DNA from: Piper betle
Taxonomy: Eukaryota > Streptophyta > Magnoliopsida > Piperales > Piperaceae
Reading direction: 5' to 3'
DNA length: 64,000 nt
Assembly: GCA_033002965.1 (NCBI GenBank)
Contig: JAURVB010012952.1
Span: forward strand, 25,713-89,712
The notes under the pieces are model-generated. The model made no database searches, had not been told where the DNA came from, and saw nothing but the letters and a program-made list of their open reading frames with translations. Positions 46,297 through 57,586 of this stretch are shown here, in pieces (the first letter of the stretch is position 1; each line of letters starts with the position of its first letter). Made by a program: the position numbers and the translations under genes.

Positions 46297-46989
46297 GCCT
46301 GCTCATGACTGTTTCATGTTACTTCGTCAGCAAATATCCTATGGGTGCTGCATGTCGTCTGCCACTGGTTTTTTTTTCCTAGTATCTTAGAGTTGTTTAT
46401 CCTTTGATTCTTTAACCATTTGTATCATATTTGAGTCATTGCCTTTTTTGCATGCGCTTGTTGGATATAAACCTTTATTTGTAACATTTTTCTCATTTTC
46501 TCGGTGTAAACAATATGGTGCTGGTCGCCTGAATATAGTGGAAGGCTATTTGCTTCGTAGGCACTTGAGATTATAAAATTGCTTGTCGAAGTGGATGAAC
46601 GCAGGAATGCTTTTTATTTTCATCTCTTTTGTTCATCAGATTGAATTGTTGAATATGTTACAGATACTCAAAGTAGTCCCCCAGTTGCTGATTGTAAGGA
46701 TACGAGGATTGCTGGACGTGGTATTTGGATACAGATCAGTTATAAGGAGTGGAGACTTTTTGGATGGAAAATTTTTAGCCACGCCCCCTTCTTTAACACA
46801 CCCCGTTCCTTAAGCCCCATTTGCGTTTTATTGGTCCTTTTGGAGCGTACGTGGATTTCTACTAACCGTATCAACAAACACTAAAATTAACTCCGTTTCG
46901 TAACGAAAGAGAACCTAGATAGTTATCGTTACTAGAAAAATTCACATGCACAATAATTATATACTAAGTATATATTTAATATACATGTA

Positions 46990-48200
46990 GTAGTGGGTTG
47001 TATGATATTTGGATGACATAACCCAAAAATCTTGGCCAACGTTAGAATGAAAACTCAAATACCGTAGCTAGTAAACCCACATTTACGATTATTATACTAA
47101 CTAAAAAAGACTTATAAGGAACTTGAAAACCCAAAAAAATTTATAAAAGAAGTCAGTTGGCATAATTCAAAAAATCTAAATATACAAAATTTTATCTTTA
47201 TTATATATTAACTTGAAAACACAATAAAAATTTAGAAAAAAACTCGATCGGCACAACATAAAAAATCTACACGTGTAGATTTTATCTTTTATTATATATG
47301 AACTTAACTAAAAAACTTACAAAGAAATTCGGTTGGCATAACTAAAAACTCCACGTGCATAAAAATTTATCATCTATTGTACATCAACCAAGTTTCTTTA
47401 TGGGCTTTTTTTTTGGTTTTCAAGTTAACATATAATAACAGATGAAATTTTGTACATGTATGGTTTTTTAAGTTATGTGAACCAAGTTTCTTTATATTCT
47501 TATTATATTTTCAAGTTAATATATATTGGAAGATAAAATTTTGTACATGTAGGTTTTTTAAGTTATACCAACCGAATTTCTTATAAATTCTTATTAGATT
47601 TTTAAGTTAAAATATGATGGAAAATAAACTTTCGTGCATGTGAGTCAGAGTTTCTTTATAAGTTCTTATTGGGTTTTCAAATTAATGTATAATGGAAGAT
47701 TACATTTCGTGCATATCAGGTTTTTAAAATTATAGCCAACCGTATTTTTTATAAGTTCTTATTGGGTTTCCAAGTTAATATACGATGGAAGATAAAATTT
47801 TGTCCACATAGGTTTTTAAGTTATGATAACTGAGTTTTTTTATAAAGTTTTTATTGGATTTTCAAGTTAATATATAATAAAAGATAAAACTTCGTGCACA
47901 TGGGTTTTTAAAGTTATGCTAATCGAGTTTCTTATAAGTTCTTATTAGGTTTTAAAGTTAATATATAATAAAAATATAAGATTTCATACATATTGATTTT
48001 TTAAGTTATGTGTGCCGGGTTTCTTATAAGTTATTATTGAGATTTGAAGTTAATATATAATGGAAGATAAAATTTTGTGCACGTAGGTTTTTTAAGTTAC
48101 GCCAACCATTTTTTTATAAGTTCTTATTAAGTTTTCAAATATACAATAAAAAAGTTAAAAATTTTGTGCACTTAGGTTTTTGTGGTTATGCAACCGAGTT
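46990..48200. repeat. Inverted (palindromic) array of a degenerate 90-bp minisatellite
   Basis: The right arm, about 47400-48200, has nine degenerate units with the order caagttaatatataat, ggaagataaaattttg, ttttttaagttatg, caaccgagtttcttataag. The aagttatg anchor recurs at about 47470, 47560, 47729, 47818, 47911, 48003, 48093 and 48184, a spacing near 90 bp. The left arm, about 47060-47400, holds three units of the reverse complement (ggcataa anchors near 47158, 47249 and 47334). The arms face each other around 47390-47410. No coding frame or transposon end is present. Confidence 0.8.
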
Positions 48201-49230
48201 TCCATTGTGAGCTTAATCAAGTTTTTTAACTTTCCTGTTTGTTGAGGCAGATCGTAGAAGTCCACATAAACTTTAAATGATTCAATTAAATTGGACACAA
48301 CTGAGTTTTCATTATAATGTTAACTCAGTTCTTTTTTAGGTACTGAAGTGATTTAAGTTTATTATTTTGTTGGGATGATTTGTGTAATCGGTACAAACAT
48401 ATACCATATAGTTTATCCCATTGGAATGAAATGGTCTTTTCTATTTCTGAAAATATGTATATTCTTCTCCTTTAATATAGAAGTGTCAAAAATCTAGAAT
48501 CAGGCTAAGTTGGAAGGAGAACATATTCAACCACATTCCAAATTATAAGCAGATAATTTAAGTTAGGATTCGAACGAGAACATTGATATCAAACCCCAAT
48601 GTTTTCAAACTCAAATATTAAATGGTCAGATTTGGATTTGTTTTTGCATTTTCCGTTGAATTATTGAAGAATACATGTATTTGAATTTCAACTATCTTAG
48701 AAACATCCTAACATGATGAACAGTTAACAATATCAAACAAGCCACCCTCAAATACTTTATAATTATAAGCGAGAACACACCTTTGTTCGGCTCGAATGGA
48801 CTAACACCTTAATATTTAATATTATATATAAGATTTTACAATTTTTTTGAATAACCACTCACATAAAATATAATAAAAAAAATTAAATGTAATTGTATCG
48901 TAGTGATAGTTGTACGTGATAATATCTAAATTATGTTTTCGAATAAAGTATAAGTATTTAAACTTTGTATAATTAATTTATTTTAATTAAATAGCAAAAA
49001 TTATATCAATATAAACTCAAATCTTTTTTCGATTCAATTTAATTTTTTTGTAGACATGACTACAACTTTAAACAAAAAGTTTGAACATAGTTTAAATGTA
49101 CGTGTTCTGCCTTTGGGAAGATGGATGGAGCCAAAGTAGATGTTTGTGAAGTTTCTCTTGATTAAATTTTGATGCAAATGTTGATAAATGAGCAGTTTGA
49201 TAAATTTTGTGAACATGCTTGGGATTGTTC
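48201..49230. other. Intergenic region upstream of the PPR gene
   Basis: AT-rich DNA with no recognisable gene or repeat. The last 200-300 bases presumably include the promoter and leader of the PPR gene; no distinct TATA box was chosen. Confidence 0.5.
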
Positions 49231-52200
49231 ATGAGATTTGGAACAAAATCCAATTCTTGTAAATATATGATGCACCTTCGAGTGATCCCATGCCGGTGTT
49301 CAACTACCCTTGTGAACGCAGTGGCAGCTCCATTCGCTAATTCATTTTCCACTGCTTTGCTGCCCATATCCAATACATGTTCGGAGACATCTTCTGAGAT
49401 CGAAATTTCTGTTCCCCACGATCTTAGGCCTCAGTTAGAAGATGGGCACTTTGATCGTGTGCACCAGCTGTTTGATGAAACGTCCAAATCGGGACTTGCT
49501 TATAATGTGTCGTCTTTGCATAGTTCAAGCCAGGAATTCGAGTCCGGAATGGTTGCGGACGCTGGATTCTACTCTCATTTGCTGAAGTATCTATTGAAAG
49601 AGGGGTATTCTTCAGGTTCGCATCAGCTGCTGGCGAAAATGTCGGATCGGCGGCTGGCAATGACGTTACTTGAGACAAAAGTTATCCATGCCCAGGTGCT
49701 GGAAATTGGGGTTCCTTTAGACAAGGATCTTGGAAATTCTCTTGTTGATTTGTATGCAAAGTGTGGCAGTTTGAGTCTTGCCGAAAATGTATTCAAACGT
49801 CTCAGGAAACGAGACGAGCATGCATGGAACTCGATTTTGTCTGCTCATTGTAGACGTGAGACTGATGAATGCATTAGGTTGTTTGGTTCAATGTGGAGCT
49901 CGAGTGCTCGGCCGAATCAATTTACGTTTGCCATAGTTCTTTCTGCTTGTGGGAGATTGGTGGATCACGGATTTGGTCAGATGCTGCATTGTGGCATTAT
50001 CAAGATGGGGTACGAGTTGAGCTCGTTTTGTCAAGGCTCGCTGATTGATATGTATGCTAAGTGCAACCTAATTGATGATGCTAGGAAAGTATTTGAGAGA
50101 AGTGTTGATCCCGATATGGTTTCTTGGACTGCTATGATTGCTGGCTATGTTCGCATTGGGTCATATGAGGAAGCTAGCAGATTATTTTCCAAAATGGATG
50201 CTTTAGGAAAAACACCTGACCAGGTTCTTCTAGTTACTGCCATAAATGCTTTGCTCAAAATGGGGAAACTTCAAGAGGCAAGAGATTTGTTCAAGCAAAT
50301 GCACATTCCCAATGTTGTTGCTTGGAATGTGATGATTTCAGGGCATGCACAAAATGGTCATGCTGATGAAGCTCTTAAGTTGTTTAAGGATATGCAAAGA
50401 AGGGGTTTCAAACCCACCAGATCCACAATGGGTAGTGTTTTAAGTGCTGTATGCAGCTCATCTGCTTCACATAATGGCCGTCTAATTCATTCATTTGGAA
50501 TCAAAGTGGGTCTGGATGCAAACATCTATTCTACTAGTTCGCTAATTAGTATGTATTCTAAATGTGATGCAGTCGATGATGCTAGGAAAGTTTTTGATAT
50601 TTCAGAAGATAAAAATCTAGTAGTCTGGAACTCTATGCTCAGTGGGTACGTGCAGAACGAGTTTTCTATTGAGGTTCTAGACCTATTTGTTAAGATGCAA
50701 GGGTGTGAGGTTTTACCTGATGAATTTACATATGTCAGTGCTCTTTGTGCTTGTTCGCAGTTAGAAACTACTTGTGTAGGACAGCAACTACATTCCAACC
50801 TATTGAAAAGAAGCTATGGAAAGAATATATATGTGCAGAATGCTCTTGTGGACATGTATGGCAAATCAGGGGATATGAAAGATGCTTGGAGGCAATTTGA
50901 ACTTATTGAGGATCGAGATGTAATATCTTGGAATGCCATTATTGGTGGATATGCCTGTAACAACGAACAAGAGAATGCCATATTGTTGTTAAACCTGATG
51001 AGATTTGCAAAATTTGAGCCTGATGATGTGTCCTTATCTAATGTTCTTAGTGCATGTGCTGATCTTCAAACTATCAAAATAGGGGAGCAAATTCATTGTT
51101 TGTCAGTAAAATTAGGATATGAATCAAACCTATATGTTGGTAGTTCAATAATAGACATGTATGTGAAATGCAATGCCTTGTTAGCTGCCAATAATGCGTA
51201 CAAAAATATGTCCGTGAAGAATGTGGTATCCAGAAATGCATTTCTCTCTGGTCTAGCACGAAACAATAACAGTGAAGGAGCTTTAGGACTCTTTCGAGAT
51301 TTGCTGGTTGAAGGGCTTAAGCCAACTGAATTTACTTTTGCAAGTATATTGCCTGTCTTTGGAGGGCAATTTGGCCTTGATATGGGAAAACAGGTCCATG
51401 GCTACACTATAAAGTCTGGTTTGTTGTGCAAGGATCTGTGCTTGGTGGTTGCTCTTTTGGGAATGTATTTGAAACTCTCGAACAAAGAGGAAGCAAAAAG
51501 ATTGTTTTGTGATAATATGCACTTATATACTAATCACACAATTCTATGGACTGCAATGATATCTGGATGCGTCGAAAACAATGATTTAGGAGAGGCTCTT
51601 CAACTATTTTGGGAGATGCGTTGTAAGGGTATTACTTCAGATGAAGCCACATTTGCTAGCATTCTTAGTGCTTGTGCAAAATTAGCCAGCCTTAGGGATG
51701 GAAAAGAGGTCCATTCTCTTATCCTAAAAGCAGGATATGATTCAAATGTGTGCATGAGCAGCACACTTATAGATATGTACTCTAAATGTGGCCAATTAAA
51801 GGATTCATGGCAAGTATTTAATGAAGTAAATGACACTGAAGAGATTATACCATGGAATTCTATTATTTTGGGGTTTGCTACAAATGGCTTTGCAGAAGGT
51901 GCTCTCCACATCTTCTCTGAGATGCAAATGAAACACATACAACCTGATGGGATAACATATCTTGGGGCTCTTACTGCATGCAGCCATAAAGGATTGGTGT
52001 CTAAAGGACTTGAATTCTTTGAAACCATGAAGCTGAAGAATGGAATACAACCAAGACCCGATCACTATGCTTGTATGATTGATCTTCTTGGCCGTGAAGG
52101 GTCTCTTGAACAAGCGGAATTATTCATTAAAAGCCTTCCATTTGAACCTGATTCTGTAATTTGGGCGACGTTTTTGTCTGCCTGCAGAATACATGGGGAT

Positions 52201-52533
52201 ACTGAGAGAGGGAAGTGGGCAGCTGAGGAACTCATAAAGTTGGAACCGCATAATTCTTCGCCCTATGTGCTACTATCTAATTTGTATGCTGCATCAGGTG
52301 ACTGGAACAAATTCAATGAGGTTAGGAGAGAAATGAGAAACAGAGGAGTGCACAAGTCACCTGGCTGTAGTTGGATTGAGGTCAATAGGAAGAATAATGT
52401 GTTTGTTGCGGGTGATAAATTTCACCCAATGGCAAATGATATTTATGCTGTGTTAAATGAGCTTATGTGTCAGATTTATGATGGGGGTTATGTTGCTAAA
52501 CATGATTTGTTTTCCATGGATGAAATTCTTTAG
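49231..52533 (+). CDS. PLS-class pentatricopeptide repeat protein with E/E+ tail, organelle-targeted
   Basis: A single intronless frame gives 1100 residues from the ATG at 49231, the first ATG after the in-frame stop at 49210; an ATG at 49267 is also possible. The N-terminus is basic and hydroxylated (CKYMMHLRVIPCRCSTTLVNAV), fitting a mitochondrial presequence. About 25 P, L and S repeats follow, marked by LIDMYAKCG, VVAWNVMISGHAQNG and FTFASILSACAKL-type motifs in 11-residue steps. The end has the E motif (IHGDTERGKWAAEELIKLEP, NLYAASGDWNKFNEVRREM) and an E+-like stretch (SPGCSWIEVNRKNNVFVAGDKFHP), with no DYW deaminase domain. Such proteins bind organelle transcripts and recruit a DYW partner for C-to-U editing. 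The repeat order resembles Arabidopsis At3g09040; its RNA target is not deducible by eye. It sits between the SNARE gene and its broken copy. Confidence 0.93.
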   Translation: MRFGTKSNSCKYMMHLRVIPCRCSTTLVNAVAAPFANSFSTALLPISNTCSETSSEIEISVPHDLRPQLEDGHFDRVHQLFDETSKSGLAYNVSSLHSSSQEFESGMVADAGFYSHLLKYLLKEGYSSGSHQLLAKMSDRRLAMTLLETKVIHAQVLEIGVPLDKDLGNSLVDLYAKCGSLSLAENVFKRLRKRDEHAWNSILSAHCRRETDECIRLFGSMWSSSARPNQFTFAIVLSACGRLVDHGFGQMLHCGIIKMGYELSSFCQGSLIDMYAKCNLIDDARKVFERSVDPDMVSWTAMIAGYVRIGSYEEASRLFSKMDALGKTPDQVLLVTAINALLKMGKLQEARDLFKQMHIPNVVAWNVMISGHAQNGHADEALKLFKDMQRRGFKPTRSTMGSVLSAVCSSSASHNGRLIHSFGIKVGLDANIYSTSSLISMYSKCDAVDDARKVFDISEDKNLVVWNSMLSGYVQNEFSIEVLDLFVKMQGCEVLPDEFTYVSALCACSQLETTCVGQQLHSNLLKRSYGKNIYVQNALVDMYGKSGDMKDAWRQFELIEDRDVISWNAIIGGYACNNEQENAILLLNLMRFAKFEPDDVSLSNVLSACADLQTIKIGEQIHCLSVKLGYESNLYVGSSIIDMYVKCNALLAANNAYKNMSVKNVVSRNAFLSGLARNNNSEGALGLFRDLLVEGLKPTEFTFASILPVFGGQFGLDMGKQVHGYTIKSGLLCKDLCLVVALLGMYLKLSNKEEAKRLFCDNMHLYTNHTILWTAMISGCVENNDLGEALQLFWEMRCKGITSDEATFASILSACAKLASLRDGKEVHSLILKAGYDSNVCMSSTLIDMYSKCGQLKDSWQVFNEVNDTEEIIPWNSIILGFATNGFAEGALHIFSEMQMKHIQPDGITYLGALTACSHKGLVSKGLEFFETMKLKNGIQPRPDHYACMIDLLGREGSLEQAELFIKSLPFEPDSVIWATFLSACRIHGDTERGKWAAEELIKLEPHNSSPYVLLSNLYAASGDWNKFNEVRREMRNRGVHKSPGCSWIEVNRKNNVFVAGDKFHPMANDIYAVLNELMCQIYDGGYVAKHDLFSMDEIL

Positions 52534-52995
52534 GTAATAGTCTTTTAAATTCTTTTTAACACCTCATGTTCAGATCTACTTTGGATTCATTATGTGTTCA
52601 CTGGCGAGGGAAATAAGAGTGCATATTCTATTATAATAGTATGAGATTGTACGAAAGAAAATGATTTCTTTATAGTATAGTGAAGAAGAATTTTGATCTT
52701 TTTCTTGTCAATAAGAATTTGTATACAACATGGGAGAAACCTCTCCCTCCTATTTTATATAGAATAAAAGGTTCTATCATATCTATCATATATAGTAAAT
52801 TACTAAGCATTCTAGATTTCCAGTGAAATAAATGTCCAATTAATATATGCTATAGATCATATAACAAAGTTTCAAACCTTTGATACCTAAAGACCAAATG
52901 TATAAATATCTTGTATATGATGATGTGGATTTCCTGTCCCTGCTTCTGCCAATACTTGATTAGGACTTCCTCTTTCTTAAAGGAATCATTGGCGG
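52534..52995 (+). other. 3' flank of the PPR gene
   Basis: Probably the 3' untranslated region and the start of intergenic DNA. AATAAA-like signals (for example aaataaga near 52610 and agaataaaagg near 52760) occur; no single one was assigned. Confidence 0.45.
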
Positions 52996-53484
52996 AGTGT
53001 GGAAGGACTTTTTCTTTCTTCTATGCCTGTAAACTTTTTTTCTGAGTGGAGAGAAATTGAATCTGCTAGCCTATTGTTCTATTATGATGTATGGTGTATC
53101 AATGTGTTCCATAATCTGCATTTTTGCATACTAGTGGATTGTCCCTTGTTTAGTTCACTGGCCTTAATATTACTGTCATATTTGACAGGACTCAAGAGAT
53201 AATCTATCGTGCTGAGCATAATGCTTTTTCATACCAGAGTTTGGAAGGACTTTTTCTTTCTTCTATGCCTGTAAACGTTTTTTCTGAGTGGAGAGAAATT
53301 GAATCTGCTTGCCTATTGTTTAATTATGATGTATGGTGTATCAATATGTTCAATAATCTGCATTTTTGCATACTAGTGGATTGTCTCTTGTTTAGTTCAC
53401 TGGCCTTAATATTACTGTCATATTTGACAGGACTCTAAGAGATAATCTATCGTGCTGAGCATAATCCTTTTTCATACCAGAGTG
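52996..53484. repeat. Tandem direct duplication, two copies of 242 bp
   Basis: The sequence from about 53001 (ggaaggactttttctttctt) is repeated from about 53243 with very few differences, through gtgctgagcataat and cataccagagt at the end of each copy. The near-identity suggests a recent event. Both copies contain a 60-70-residue open frame starting with MEGLFLSSMPV, but nothing supports a gene. Confidence 0.9.
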
Positions 53485-53685
53485 TGGTAGGTTGGCAAGA
53501 ATTAGCTCTTTGATTGTCATACGAGAGTGTAAATATGTGTCCTATTATAAGCAAGAATGATGCTGAATGGTTTTTTAATTTCCCTCCATATAAATGCAGG
53601 ACGGTGGTGGTATACTGTCAGAGATGGCATGGACACCTGATAAGAGAGGAACCTTGATGAAAAAGTAACGATCCATGATGAGAGA

Positions 53686-55840
53686 AGAGCCACTGGCCTC
53701 CTCCCCTCTCCTTCTCCTATCCGAGCAGGAGATCAACTTCTTCCTCCTCCCACCACTTGCATTCCACCCATGTCTGAGCCTGCTTCGACCTCCTGATCGC
53801 ATAAAGCTTCCAACTTTATCACTGTTTCGACCTGGATGGCGTCCAAACTTGCTGATGAGCTGACAGATGGAGTCGATTGAAGTGGAAATCCGCAACCACT
53901 TTTGTGCTCTCTCTTAAATCTTCAACCTTCGTTTTTTCTTTTTCTTTCTTTTTTTTTCTTTGTTGTTGTTTTTGTTGTAGGTGATTGAATTCTTTGATAT
54001 CTTGTCTTGTTTTAGGAATTTATGTTGTATTGGACTTGTTACAATTTGGAAAAGTTGCTGCTTATGGGTTTGTTTGTTTGCAGGAATGGATTCCTGACAA
54101 AAATAAAGATCCTAATAGGCAAAGAAGGCAATTGGAGGAACATACAGGAAAAATGATGGTGTGTAAGAGGTTGGTCTTAGCAAATCTATGTTAAGAACTT
54201 GGTATTTTTTAGTATTTTTTTACTGCAAACACGTTGGACTATTAAATTTAAATTTAAGCTGTTTCTGTTAGATTTGAATTTAAGAAGAGGTTTGAATTGT
54301 CATTTTACCTCCGTATACAAAAAATAGGTCCAGGGTTATAAATCATAATCTAGAATATGTTTTATTACAAATGGTAAAGTTTTGGTGGTCAGGTGCCCTT
54401 CATGAATGCTCTTTTATTTGGCCCTTAGACCGGCAGTGCAGGAGTGTTGACAAAGTTAAGAAGTTTAAGTTATGACGATAAAAAAGAAATAAAACTGACA
54501 GGTATTGCTTTGTTATACCTTTAGCCACCAAGGCCGGGTGGGTGGTGTGCGGCTTATACCCAATGTCGAATATTTATGGATTTTGCATTGAAATAGTTCA
54601 AAGAATTTGGAAGACATAGGCTTAGGATTGTGTGGAGCGCTGGAATAGAACTCATGCCGCTGACCCCATTTTGGTATAAGGTGGTATAAGAAGACATTGA
54701 AATGGTTAACACTAATTTATATTTTAAAAGAGTTTGAGTGTATTCTCTTTTTTATGCTGGATGCCCTTTAAAGAGAAATTTTAGAAAAAGAAGGATATAT
54801 GTGATGAAAATTTTATTGTCACTCCTATTTGTGATGACATTGTGTTTTCTTAGAGAAATATCAAATTGTGCAAAACTTGGCTTGAACTTTTCTCAGGCTT
54901 ATTAAAGAATTTGATCGTAAATTTAGAGAAGCAAAAGTCCTTCAGAGGTTAACAAGCAAGTAAATGAGAAGAATCTCAGGTCAGTTTCAGTACCTGCATA
55001 GTTTTGTGTTCATGTGCAGGCTTTTCCTTTCAATTACTTGCTTTGATTGATAGTTACGAAATTTGCAGATTAAAGAGTTTACTTCATATGTGGCTTTGAG
55101 ATAAATCTATGTTTCCTTTTCTCTTTCGTTTCGCATCTTTGGCTTTCATATATATTCACTGTTTCCGACTGTTGTTAAGTGCATCCATTTGTGTTCAACT
55201 TATATTTTATGAAGGATCATTTACAGTTTGTTTGATTGGCATGACATAAATGTAAAATCTAGGAAATTTTCAATTGGTTGACCTTACCAAAATTTATATA
55301 TTTTCTATGTATTTTAGATAAAAAAGTGTTATAGATTCTATATAATTAGTGGAATAAAAAAATCATTAAGTGGTTCTCGTATGTGGAAAAAAAATCAAAC
55401 TTTTCTTAAGTTTTGAGAAAGAAAAATTATAATTTTTTCACCCTCATAGGGGTTTACTTGGAGGAAATCATGATTATTTTGTGTCAAAATGCATTGAACC
55501 TATACTACTTTTTCTATGGAAAACATTAGATAGATATATACTACTTGGTAGGGTTGACCGCTTAAAAGTTTCAAGGATTTTATATTTCTTTCATGACAAC
55601 CAAAAGGACCTCGAAGAATGCTAAGTTGCATTGTGGTGTGTCTTGTATGTTTCAGTTTATTGGGAAATCACATTTTGCTTCCCAAGACATTTTGGAGCAC
55701 AATATATACACTAAATGAGCTTTCTCATCATATCTGTTTTTGCATGAAAATTACTTGTGTAATTCAGTTTACCAGGAATAAATAACCATGTTTACTCAAG
55801 CTGTAATTTATTAGTATTCTAATGGCCTAGGTCACGTATA
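53686..55840 (+). pseudogene. Partial duplicate of the NPSN SNARE gene (leader, exons 1-4 and introns), broken
   Basis: 53686-55840 matches 42730-44910 of the intact gene in order: CT-rich leader, ATG at about 53835, exon 1, exon 2 (about 54085-54170), exon 3 (about 54898-54980), exon 4 (about 55069-55105) and roughly 700 bp of intron 4, with the introns also similar. Breaks are seen directly. Exon 1 has small indels and an in-frame TGA (near 53877), its donor GT has become TT, exon 2 lacks about 11 bases, exon 3 has indels, and exon 4 ends in TAA. Exons 5-10, including the SNARE motif and membrane anchor, are absent. Retained introns rule out a processed copy, so this is a DNA-level segmental duplication. 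Confidence 0.88.
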
Positions 55841-57079
55841 AGTGATTTCAAAGATTATGTATAATATGATTTGAGTTCATGTGATTATCAACCTGGTAAT
55901 CCGTAGTTATGATGTTATGTCGACCACCCTGCAGGTAGTGGGTAGAGCAAGTAAAGACTTGGAGATGATTCATCCGTTCAATAACAAATAAATGTGATCT
56001 TGCTACAAGGTGCTAGTATTGGATTTAAGGAATATGTCATGCCGATGAGCTTAGCAAATGTGATCTGATATTTCATGTATGACTTTTAGTGTAATATATG
56101 TTCTAAGAAATCATAGGAATTTCAATGCATGAATTATTCATTTCCAAGGGTTTTTCTCATTTTAGAAATGTTATACATGGCTGATATACAGGTTCAGGGT
56201 GGAAAAAATGGCCAGTGTTCACTGTGCAACTCAATGGTGCAAGATTTAACTATTCTAGTTTATTTTACAAACTTGGTATTGGTGGGTTAACACTTGACAC
56301 TGCCAATTTTGACCACATCATTTCCTATCAATAGAAGTTCATAAAATTGGCCAACCCAGCAATAGAAGAAGAAGAAAAAAACCCCATAAACGCTCCAAAT
56401 TTGAATTTGGTTGGTAAGATTGATGCTTTGATTTATTAGATTATATATTAAGTTTTGATGAAAATTATGACGATTGTGTCTATATTTATAACGAGTTTCC
56501 AATCTGTTTTATGATTACAATTTTTAATCTTGTTTTTAAAAAGAAAAAAATTCAGAGCTTTTTATTCAGTCGTACACTCACCCAAGCTCTAGGATGCCTC
56601 TATTTAAAGCACCACTAACCCAGTGGAATCGGCCACTTTTATTGGTGTTGTAATTGACTCAAACTGTGTTCAATTCAATATAACTATATTTATCTTCATG
56701 ACCTTGTTTTTCATTTAGTTAAGATTAGCTTAATATAATGACACATTTTTATGAGTTGATTCAAGAATTTTGCAAACTCCTAGTAAATGTTGAAACTTAG
56801 GTCGAGTTTTTATTCAATTAGTTTAACGTGGAGCTAAGTTGAGCCTATTAAATTCAAACTCTTGGGGCAAAACAAACCATACCTGAAATTACATGAGAAC
56901 TAAATTTATGGAATTTATAAATAGAGACATGCCAAGCCGGTCCTTGTTGAACGAGAATACATGGTTCAAATTTTGAGTTTAGTCAAGTCGAACAAATCCT
57001 TGCTCAAACTTAATTTATAAGCAGCAATCACGAGCCCAAGCCGACGAGAAAATCACCATTTATTTGCAAGTAGATTAGA
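55841..57079. other. Intergenic region after the broken SNARE copy
   Basis: Similarity to the SNARE intron ends near 55840 (after ggcctaggtcacgt). Beyond that I see no gene; 56570-57030 contains low-copy-looking AT-rich DNA without clear structure. Confidence 0.5.
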
Positions 57080-57560
57080 TTAGATTGTTCTGATACAATC
57101 ATCTGGGGTGGGTAGAATACCTTTCAATTGGCTGCTCAAAGGAAAACTCCTCAAGGGCTGTTTTGCCATAATCTTAGCGATTTCTGATGAAATCAAGTCA
57201 ATGAAACAGAGACGAATGACAGGGCAAGGTAGAAGATGAGATGAACACAGTTCAGAATTGGAAGAGAAGAATGGAAGAAAGAGCATGGAAGGAGAAGGAG
57301 AAGAGGTAGAGAAGAAATCTTCATGTATACAATTCATCCCTCTTCTATATTTTCCCATTACAAACTCAGATGTCAAATTCAATTCCACATATTCATTTGT
57401 CCGCCCAAATCAACAAAATATTAGTTTCTAATTGAATTAAAGAAATATTTCCCAAAATGCCCTGTTATTTTAACCGTTTTAACTTTCTTTCTTATTATCT
57501 CACGTTCCACTAGGCATCCAACAAGACCTTGTCTATTTTTTTAGCTGTGTTACATTTTTC
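57080..57560 (-). mobile_element. Possible LTR remnant with a weak primer-binding site
   Basis: On the - strand the DNA has an LTR-like order: a TATA-like aaaatatagaagagg, a pyrimidine-rich stretch of ctcttctcc words, and then at about 57098 tgtatcagaac, which resembles the initiator-methionine site TGGTATCAGAGC. The 102-residue frame 57388-57080 spans this and is therefore probably not a gene. No second LTR and no target duplication were found. Confidence 0.35.
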
Positions 57561-57586
57561 ATTATTACAAATGTAAAGTTTTATAC

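Noticed and set aside
46281..46813. Extra terminal exon of the NPSN gene after a donor at 46281
   Set aside because: Splicing from the gt at 46281 to the ag before 46663 is possible, but reading straight to the TGA at 46294 gives a protein of normal length. Kept only as an alternative.
46990..48200. CRISPR-like array
   Set aside because: The units are diverged, there are no short identical repeats with unique spacers, and this is plant nuclear DNA; it is a minisatellite.
49219..49230. Upstream TTG extension of the PPR frame
   Set aside because: A plant gene would use ATG; the first ATG in frame is at 49231, and the extension adds only four residues after an in-frame stop.
53001..53438. Two small genes encoding MEGLFLSSMPV-type peptides
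   Set aside because: The frames are duplicated only because the DNA is a 242-bp tandem repeat; no conservation or domain supports translation.
57080..57388. 102-residue frame on the - strand as a gene
   Set aside because: It spans an LTR-like TATA/pyrimidine-rich stretch and reaches a priming-site-like motif, and has no domain.
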